Below, one piece after another: positions 1 through 4,465 of a stretch of 5,891 bases of DNA; position 1 is the stretch's first letter; every line of letters begins with the position of its first letter. A program made the translations under genes and the position numbers. This stretch comes from Actinomycetota bacterium (GTDB taxonomy: Bacteria; Actinomycetota; Actinomycetes; JACCUZ01). The DNA lies in NCBI GenBank assembly GCA_030841245.1, contig JAVEDG010000252.1, forward strand, positions 1-5,891, written 5' to 3'. Below the pieces are notes generated by a model. The model saw only the letters and a program-made list of their open reading frames with translations. It made no database searches and was not told the origin of the DNA.

Positions 1-1033
1 CCAGGTCGTCGGGCATCTGCACCGGCGGGGACTTCATCAGGTACGTCGAGGCCGACAGGATCGGGCCGCCGATGCCACGGTCCTTGGCGATCTTCGCGCA
101 GCGGATCGCGTCGATGATGACGCCGGCCGAGTTCGGCGAGTCCCACACCTCGAGCTTGTACTCCAGGTTGAGCGGCACGTCCCCGAAGTTGCGGCCCTCG
201 AGCCGGACGTAGGCCCACTTGCGGTCGTCGAGCCACTGCACGTAGTCGGACGGCCCGATGTGCACGTTGCGCGGCGAGAGCTTGTTCTCCATGTTGCTGG
301 TGACGGCCTGGGTCTTGGAGATCTTCTTGGACTCGAGGCGGTCGCGCTCCAGCATGTTCTTGAAGTCCATGTTGCCGCCGACGTTGAGCTGGTAGGTGCG
401 GTCCAGGATGACGCCGCGGTCCTCGAACAGCTTGGCCAGCACCCGGTGCGTGATGGTCGCACCGACCTGCGACTTGATGTCGTCGCCGACGATCGGGACG
501 CCGGCGTCCTCGAACTTCTTGGCCCACTCGGGCGTGCCCGCGATGAACACCGGGAGTGCGTTGACGAAGGCGACACCCGCGTCGATGGCGCACTGCGCGT
601 AGAACTTCGCGGCTTCCTCCGACCCGACGGGCAGGTAGCAGACCAGGACGTCGGCCTTGGTGCTGCGCAGCGTCTCGACCACGTCGACCGGGTCGTCGTC
701 GGACTCGGTGATGGTCTCCCGGTAGTACTTCCCAAGCCCGTCGAGCGTGTGTCCGCGGCCGACCGTGATGCCGGTCGGCTCGACGTCACAGATCTTGATG
801 GTGTTGTTCTCGCTCGCCACGATCGCGTCGGCGAGGTCCTGCCCGACCTTCTTCGCGTCGACGTCGAAAGCCGCCACGAACTCGATGTCTCGCACGTGGT
901 ACGGCCCGAACTGCACGTGCATGAGACCGGGCACCCGTCCGCTGGGGTCGGCGTCTCGGTAGTAATGGACGCCCTGGATCAGCGACGCGGCGCAGTTGCC
1001 AACGCCGACGACGGCCACGCGTACGGAACTCAT
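1..1033 (-). CDS. ino1: Inositol-3-phosphate synthase, 3' end cut by window edge
   Basis: This enzyme makes 1D-myo-inositol 3-phosphate from glucose 6-phosphate in the cytosol, using NAD in an oxidation, aldol cyclisation and reduction cycle. In actinobacteria the product feeds phosphatidylinositol and mycothiol. Reading down from the ATG at 1033 gives 344 codons without a stop. The Rossmann glycine motif GVGNCA is at residues 10-15, SENNTIKI at 74-81, KADVLVCYLPVGSE at 126-139, GDDIKSQVGAT at 183-193 and LNVGGNMDFKNM at 216-227. The sequence stops inside the C-terminal stretch YLMKSPPVQMPDD (residues 331-343). The mycobacterial enzyme is about 367 aa, so roughly 15-25 residues lie outside the window. 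The start is supported by a GAGGA ribosome site (1041-1045, 7 nt away) and by the usual family N-terminus. It lies 30 nt downstream of the PadR gene on the same strand, so co-transcription is likely. No key motif is missing in the visible part. Confidence 0.97.
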   Translation of the reverse strand, partial: MSSVRVAVVGVGNCAASLIQGVHYYRDADPSGRVPGLMHVQFGPYHVRDIEFVAAFDVDAKKVGQDLADAIVASENNTIKICDVEPTGITVGRGHTLDGLGKYYRETITESDDDPVDVVETLRSTKADVLVCYLPVGSEEAAKFYAQCAIDAGVAFVNALPVFIAGTPEWAKKFEDAGVPIVGDDIKSQVGATITHRVLAKLFEDRGVILDRTYQLNVGGNMDFKNMLERDRLESKKISKTQAVTSNMENKLSPRNVHIGPSDYVQWLDDRKWAYVRLEGRNFGDVPLNLEYKLEVWDSPNSAGVIIDAIRCAKIAKDRGIGGPILSASTYLMKSPPVQMPDDL

Positions 1034-1040
1034 CTGGTGC

Positions 1041-1045
1041 TCCTC
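1041..1045 (-). promoter_or_regulatory. Ribosome binding site of ino1
   Basis: Read on the minus strand this is GAGGA, 7 nt before the ATG at 1033. It fixes the ino1 start and lies within the 30-nt gap after the padR stop codon, so ino1 has its own initiation site even when read from a shared messenger. Confidence 0.7.
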
Positions 1046-1063
1046 GATGTGTGTCGTGCTCGG

Positions 1064-1663
1064 TTACGTGCTCTGGTCGGTGGTGCCCGTGCTCTCGTGG
1101 TGCTGGTCGTGCTGCCCCCGGCGCTCGCCGTCGATCAGCTCGTTGAGCCAGCGCACCTCGCGCTCGACGGAGTCCAGGCCGTGGCGCTGGAGCTCGAGGG
1201 TGTAGGCGTCGACGCGTTCCCGGGTCCGCAGCAGGGCTGCCCGGAACCCCTCGACGCGCTCCTCCAGGCGGGACCTGCGGCCTTCGAGGATGCGCAGCCT
1301 CGTCGTCGCGTCGGTGCGGGCGAAGAACGCGAAGTGGACGCCGAAGTTCTCGTCCTCCCAGGCCGCGGGCCCGGCATCGCCGAGCAGCGTCTGGAAGTGC
1401 TCCTTGCCGTCGGCGGTGAGCTTGTAGACGATCTTCGACCGCTTGCCGGACCGTGCCGTCCCGACCGGGTCGGTGGGCTCGTCCTCGACGATCCAGCCGG
1501 CCCGGACCAGAGCCTTGAGGCACGGGTACAGCGAGCCGTAGGACAGCGCACGGAACGAGCCGAGCACGCTGTTGAGCCGTTTGCGCAGCTCGTAGCCGTG
1601 CAGTGGGCTCTCGTGCAGGAGGCCGAGGACGGCGAACTCGAGCACGCTGGAGCGCTTGCCCAC
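1064..1663 (-). CDS. PadR-family transcriptional regulator
   Basis: This is a 199-aa cytosolic DNA-binding protein of the PadR family, usually ligand-responsive dimeric repressors. The N-terminal winged helix spans about residues 5-92: VLEFAVLGLLHESPLHGYEL (7-26), the recognition-helix signature GSLYPCLKALVRAGWI (43-58), and a wing ending in KIVYKLTADGKEHF (77-90). Residues about 105-180 are helical, charged and coiled-coil-like, matching the PadR C-terminal dimerisation domain. The last 17 residues are Gln/His/Thr-rich and probably disordered. The GTG start is set by a strong purine-rich ribosome site (1668-1676) and by the typical family N-terminus. The gene precedes ino1 by 30 nt, as in the mycobacterial Rv0047c-Rv0046c pair (from memory). 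A perfect palindrome on its own predicted promoter suggests autorepression and joint control of ino1. The ligand is unknown, and I know of no experiment that names its target. Confidence 0.93.
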   Translation of the reverse strand: MGKRSSVLEFAVLGLLHESPLHGYELRKRLNSVLGSFRALSYGSLYPCLKALVRAGWIVEDEPTDPVGTARSGKRSKIVYKLTADGKEHFQTLLGDAGPAAWEDENFGVHFAFFARTDATTRLRILEGRRSRLEERVEGFRAALLRTRERVDAYTLELQRHGLDSVEREVRWLNELIDGERRGQHDQHHESTGTTDQST

Positions 1664-1667
1664 TCAC

Positions 1668-1676
1668 CCTCCTCCC
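1668..1676 (-). promoter_or_regulatory. Ribosome binding site deciding the padR GTG start
   Basis: On the minus strand this reads GGGAGGAGG, ending 4 nt before the GTG at 1663; the GGGAGG core is 7 nt from it. This near-perfect Shine-Dalgarno match supports the GTG start. There is no ATG at the N-terminus. Confidence 0.7.
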
Positions 1677-1717
1677 GTCGGGTGCCGGGCCAGGTAGGCT
1701 CGGCGACGGCAACAGCT

Positions 1718-1740
1718 CGATGTATCAGTCCGATACATCG
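1718..1740. promoter_or_regulatory. Perfect inverted repeat, candidate PadR operator
   Basis: The arms CGATGTATC (1718-1726) and GATACATCG (1732-1740) are exact reverse complements around a 5-bp AGTCC spacer. The AT-rich TGTATC/GATACA core stands out in this GC-rich DNA and has the form of operators bound by dimeric winged-helix repressors, including PadR members that use ATGT/ACAT-type dyads. It overlaps the predicted start site of the padR-ino1 promoter, whose -10 box ends at 1743. A second, weaker dyad (ATCG-GCA-CGAT, 1737-1747) abuts it, centred 13 bp away and covering that -10 box. The dyad is seen directly; binding by the neighbouring PadR protein is inferred. Confidence 0.7.
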
Positions 1741-1742
1741 GC

Positions 1743-1772
1743 ACGATATGCACGAACGCCGTGGCGTGGCAA
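1743..1772 (-). promoter_or_regulatory. Predicted sigma-70-type promoter of padR-ino1
   Basis: On the minus strand a -35 box TTGCCA (1767-1772, five of six consensus bases) is followed after 18 nt by a -10 box TATCGT (1743-1748, four of six, fitting the actinobacterial TAnnnT form). The predicted transcript would begin near 1736, inside the palindrome, giving a leader of about 70 nt before the padR GTG. No start site is mapped, so this is a motif reading only. Confidence 0.5.
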
Positions 1773-1809
1773 GTCGGCCCGGACCGGAGCGCCCCCGGTC
1801 GCGGCGTCC

Positions 1810-1815
1810 TACGCT
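1810..1815 (+). promoter_or_regulatory. Candidate -10 box for a leaderless DUF5318 transcript
   Basis: TACGCT fits the actinobacterial -10 form TAnnnT and ends 7 nt before the GTG at 1823, the spacing expected if transcription starts on the first base of the start codon. I see no good -35 box, which is common for such promoters. The absence of any Shine-Dalgarno sequence before that GTG agrees with leaderless initiation. Confidence 0.4.
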
Positions 1816-1822
1816 GGCACTC

Positions 1823-2233
1823 GTGTGGTCCCAACGGGGCGAGATCGACTACGGGCTGGCCCGCCGGGCCACCCTCACCGCGCTGCGCACCCGTGGCCGC
1901 CGGGCCAGCGAGGCATGCGACGCCCACCCCTACCTGCTTCGGGCCGCCAAGTACCACGGCGAGCCCACTGAGCAGGACTGCCCGGTCTGCCGGCGCGATC
2001 GGCTCACGTACGTGACCTACGTCTTCGGCGACGAACTCGGACAGTTCTCCGGGCGGATCAAGTCCAGCCGAGAGCTGGAGGAGATGGCCCGCCAGCACGG
2101 GGAGTTCCGGGTGTACGTCGTGGAGGTCTGCCAGCGCTGCTCATGGAACCACCTGACCCGTTCGTTCGTCCTCGGTGACGGAGAGGTGCGCAAGCCCCCG
2201 CGGCGTCAGCGCACGGTCGAGGACGACTACTGA
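1823..2233 (+). CDS. DUF5318 family protein, zinc-ribbon-like
   Basis: This is a 136-aa protein of the actinobacterial DUF5318 family (Rv0049-like, recognised from memory), with no established function. Visible marks are SEACDAHPYLLRAAKYHGEP (29-48), a CPVC knuckle (53-56), TYVFGDELG (65-73), VYVVEVCQRCSWNHL with a second CxxC (97-111, cysteines 103 and 106), and a basic tail KPPRRQR (124-130). Two CxxC pairs about 46 residues apart suggest one zinc site. There is no signal peptide or membrane segment, so it is probably cytosolic. I chose GTG 1823 because family similarity begins there (WSQRGEIDYGLARRATL) and a leaderless-type -10 box precedes it. An in-frame ATG at 1748 would add 25 low-complexity Arg/Pro-rich residues and would overlap the padR promoter, so it is less likely. 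It is divergent from padR and sits 119 bp upstream of the penicillin-binding protein gene on the same strand. The conserved link to cell-wall genes hints at an envelope-related role, but that is inference. Confidence 0.88.
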   Translation: MWSQRGEIDYGLARRATLTALRTRGRRASEACDAHPYLLRAAKYHGEPTEQDCPVCRRDRLTYVTYVFGDELGQFSGRIKSSRELEEMARQHGEFRVYVVEVCQRCSWNHLTRSFVLGDGEVRKPPRRQRTVEDDY

Positions 2234-2237
2234 GGGC

Positions 2238-2243
2238 TTGACA
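2238..2243 (+). promoter_or_regulatory. TTGACA -35-like box upstream of the PBP gene
   Basis: This is a perfect consensus -35 hexamer 5 nt after the DUF5318 stop codon and 109 nt before the PBP start. The expected -10 position (about 2260-2267) has no good TAnnnT match. The nearest is TACCCT at 2276-2281, too far for this box but possibly the -10 of another promoter. The gap probably holds the PBP promoter, but the assignment is weak. Confidence 0.3.
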
Positions 2244-2263
2244 GCCTGCCCGCGGGGGTAGGT
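2244..2263 (+). terminator. Hairpin after DUF5318, possible weak terminator
   Basis: CCTGCCC (2245-2251) can pair with GGGTAGG (2256-2262) through one G-U wobble, closing a GCGG loop; G2244 and T2263 can add another wobble pair. It starts 10 nt after the DUF5318 stop codon. No T-run follows, so it is not a standard intrinsic terminator. It could be a T-less actinobacterial type, a messenger-end stabiliser, or chance in GC-rich DNA. Confidence 0.3.
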
Positions 2264-2343
2264 GCCTCAGGCCATTACCCTGGGCGGGCCCGTTCCGCCG
2301 CGGTGGACGCGCACCAGGCGCAGGTGAGAGCAGCCAACCGGAC

Positions 2344-2348
2344 GAGGA
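2344..2348 (+). promoter_or_regulatory. Ribosome binding site supporting the TTG start of the PBP
   Basis: GAGGA lies 4 nt before the TTG at 2353, which is short but usable spacing. There is no in-frame ATG or GTG just upstream or before the membrane anchor, so this site and the need to include the anchor decide the TTG start. Confidence 0.5.
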
Positions 2349-2352
2349 TCCC

Positions 2353-4455
2353 TTGAGAGTCGACTACCCACGCCAGAACCACGACGGGTTCCGCCGCTTC
2401 ATCCCGTCCTTCCGGCAGGTGCTCGGCCTCGGCGGTATCGGTTTCCTGCTGCTGTTCGCGTTGGTCCTCGTGGCCTACGAGGAGACCAGCATCCCCACGC
2501 CCAACGAGCTGGTCAGCGCCCAGGCAACGATCGTCTACTACCACGACGGCAAGACCGAGATCGGGCGCTTCGGCGACCAGAACCGCATCATCGTGCCGCT
2601 GCACAAGGTGCCTGACCACGTGCAGAAGGCAGTGCTCGCCGCCGAGGACCGCACCTTCTACCACAACAACGGAATCTCGCCCACGGGCATCGTGCGCGCC
2701 TTCTGGAACAACATCCGCGGTGGGTCCACCCAGGGCGGGTCGACCATCACCCAGCAGTACGCGAAGAACGCCTACCTGTCCCAGCAGCGCACCTACACGC
2801 GCAAGATCAAGGAGTTCTTCATCGCGGTCAAGCTCGCCCGGCGCGACGACAAGGCCAAGATCCTCCAGGACTACCTGAACACCATCTACTTCGGGCGTGG
2901 CGCATACGGCATCGAGACCGCCGCGCAGATCTACTTCGGCAAGGACGTCAGCAAGCTCAGCATTGCCCAGGGCGCGGTGCTCGCGTCCGTGATCCGCTCC
3001 CCCGCGGCCTACGACCCGACCAACCACCCCCAGGCGCTGAGGGCCCGGTTCAACTACGTCCTGGACGGGATGGTCTCCCAGGGCTGGCTGTCCTCGGCCG
3101 AGCGCGCCGGTCTCCAGGTGCCCAAGACGGTCAAGCCGAAGATCGGCGACTCGCGGCGCGGCGCCACCACCTACTTCCTCATGCAGACCGTGCGCAAGGA
3201 GCTGCTCGCCGACGGCTTCAGCGATCGGGAGATCGACCTGGGCGGCCTGCGTGTTGTCACCACGTTCCGGGCGAAGGCCCAGCACGCTGCCGTGCTCGCC
3301 GTCCGCAAGGAGCGCCCACGCACTCACGCGAAGCACGTGCACATCGGCCTCTCGGCGGTGCAGCCGGGCACCGGCGCGGTGTGGGCGATGTACGGCGGCG
3401 ACCGGGCCGGTGCGCTCGATCAGGTGACCCAGGCGCGGGTGCAGCCGGGCTCGTCGTTCAAGGCATACGCACTGGCCGCGGCGCTCAAGGACGGGATCGG
3501 CCTCAAGAGCCGCTTCGACGGCAACTCACCGCTCAAGCTGCCGGGGACCGACAAGGAGGTGAACAACGAGTTCCACCAGAGCTACGGGTCCAGCGTGGAC
3601 CTCATCAAGGCCACCGAGGACTCGATCAACACCGCCTTCGTCGACCTGACGCTGAAGCTGGGGGCGCAGAAGGTGCTCGACGCCGCGATCGCGGCAGGCA
3701 TCCCGAAGAACACGCCTGGACTGCTCGCCAACGCGCGCATCCCGTTGGGTACCTCGTCGGTGCACAACATCGACCAGGCCAACGGCTATGCCACGCTGGC
3801 CGCTCAGGGCCAGGAGAGCCAGGTCTTCACCGTGCAGAAGGTGCTGGGCTCCAACGGCGGGGTGCGGTACCGCCACCAGCTGCAGACGCACCAAGTGTTC
3901 GACAAGAAGGTGACCGCGGACGTCACCTACGCGTTGCAGCAGGTGGTCAAGCAGGGCACCGGGACCGAGGCCCTCGCCCTGGACCGCCCGGCGGCCGGTA
4001 AGACCGGCACCGCGGCGCTGCGTCCGGGCACGACGACCTCCGCCTGGTTCGTCGGCTACACGCCGCAGCTGTCCGCGGCGGTGGACATCTACAAGGGCAC
4101 CGGCCGAGCCAACCTGGACGGCGTAGGCGGCCTGCCCACGTTCTTCGGCGGCGCCTACCCGGCACGCATCTGGACGGCTTTCATGGAGGGCGCCACCCGC
4201 GGCATGCCGATCGAGCAGTTCCCGCCGCCGGCCTGGATCGGACACACGATCAACCCGCTGCCGAGCTTCACGCCGGCGCCGACCACATCCACGCCGACGC
4301 CGACGCCCACACCCACCCCGTCGCTGACGCCGAGCCCGACCAAGACCGTGACGAAGACGCCGGGTCCGCCGTCGACGCCGCCGGGTCAGACGTCCACGAC
4401 GGCCACGATCAGCCTGCCCGCGAGCCAGACGCCCGGCCAAGGGCCCGGAGGGTAG
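2353..4455 (+). CDS. ponA: Class A penicillin-binding protein (transglycosylase/transpeptidase)
   Basis: This 700-aa bifunctional peptidoglycan synthase polymerises lipid II into glycan strands and cross-links stem peptides on the outer face of the membrane. It has a 23-residue cytoplasmic start, one membrane anchor (about 24-42), a GT51 domain (about 60-240) and a transpeptidase domain (about 330-610). GT51 motifs are AAEDRTFYHNNG with catalytic Glu98 (96-107), GGSTITQQYAKN (128-139), RKIKEF with the second Glu154 (151-156), and KILQDYLNTIYFGRGAYG (169-186). Transpeptidase motifs are SSFK with nucleophile Ser367 (367-370), SIN (424-426) and KTGT (550-553), so both activities look intact. Residues 635-700 are a Pro/Thr/Ser-rich tail, common in actinobacterial PBPs, and I see no PASTA repeat. 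The TTG start is needed to include the anchor and has GAGGA 4 nt upstream. The position matches mycobacterial ponA1, but the cytoplasmic segment looks short for that protein. The GT-C gene follows after 10 nt. Confidence 0.96.
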   Translation: MRVDYPRQNHDGFRRFIPSFRQVLGLGGIGFLLLFALVLVAYEETSIPTPNELVSAQATIVYYHDGKTEIGRFGDQNRIIVPLHKVPDHVQKAVLAAEDRTFYHNNGISPTGIVRAFWNNIRGGSTQGGSTITQQYAKNAYLSQQRTYTRKIKEFFIAVKLARRDDKAKILQDYLNTIYFGRGAYGIETAAQIYFGKDVSKLSIAQGAVLASVIRSPAAYDPTNHPQALRARFNYVLDGMVSQGWLSSAERAGLQVPKTVKPKIGDSRRGATTYFLMQTVRKELLADGFSDREIDLGGLRVVTTFRAKAQHAAVLAVRKERPRTHAKHVHIGLSAVQPGTGAVWAMYGGDRAGALDQVTQARVQPGSSFKAYALAAALKDGIGLKSRFDGNSPLKLPGTDKEVNNEFHQSYGSSVDLIKATEDSINTAFVDLTLKLGAQKVLDAAIAAGIPKNTPGLLANARIPLGTSSVHNIDQANGYATLAAQGQESQVFTVQKVLGSNGGVRYRHQLQTHQVFDKKVTADVTYALQQVVKQGTGTEALALDRPAAGKTGTAALRPGTTTSAWFVGYTPQLSAAVDIYKGTGRANLDGVGGLPTFFGGAYPARIWTAFMEGATRGMPIEQFPPPAWIGHTINPLPSFTPAPTTSTPTPTPTPTPSLTPSPTKTVTKTPGPPSTPPGQTSTTATISLPASQTPGQGPGG
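4291..4320 (+). repeat. In-frame Thr-Pro dipeptide repeat in the PBP tail
   Basis: Five consecutive ACN-CCN units encode (Thr-Pro)5 at residues 647-656 of the penicillin-binding protein, within a wider Pro/Thr/Ser-rich tail (about 4255-4452). The units vary at third positions (ACG-CCG, ACG-CCC, ACA-CCC, ACC-CCG), so the repeat has diverged somewhat. Such tails are probably extended linkers in the cell wall and may be O-mannosylated in actinobacteria; modification here is inference. Confidence 0.75.
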
Positions 4456-4464
4456 CCTCCCGGG
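4444..4464 (+). promoter_or_regulatory. Hairpin across the PBP stop codon, possible coupling element
   Basis: CCCGGAGG (4444-4451) pairs with CCTCC and CGG (4456-4464) with a single bulged C at 4461, giving eight base pairs around the loop GTAG. The loop carries the PBP stop codon TAG (4453-4455), and the left arm carries GGAGG, the only Shine-Dalgarno-like sequence near the next ATG (4466, 14 nt away). A ribosome terminating at TAG would open the hairpin next to the downstream start. Pairing is seen in the sequence; the coupling role is inferred. Confidence 0.4.
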
Positions 4465-4465
4465 G

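Noticed and set aside
169..174. Possible unusual substitution in the fourth GT51 motif (Gln172 where some family members have Glu), coordinates in residues of the PBP
   Set aside because: The two catalytic glutamates (98 and 154) are present, and Gln at this place is, as far as I recall, seen in other actinobacterial PBPs, so it does not suggest loss of activity.
260..1822. Very long plus-strand open frame running into DUF5318 (open from 260 to 2233)
   Set aside because: It is antisense to ino1 and padR, whose own frames carry clear family motifs. The translated part before about 1823 is a low-complexity Val/Leu/Arg/Asp mixture typical of the mirror of GC-rich codons. Only the last 136 residues are a real protein.
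2283..2299. GGCGG/CCGCC hairpin in the gap before the PBP
   Set aside because: A 5-bp stem made only of G and C with a 7-nt loop is expected by chance in DNA of this composition, and nothing nearby gives it a role.
2275..3342. 355-aa minus-strand open frame opposite the GT51 domain
   Set aside because: Val/Leu/Gly/Asp-rich shadow with no recognisable domain; the opposite strand holds the catalytic GT51 motifs.
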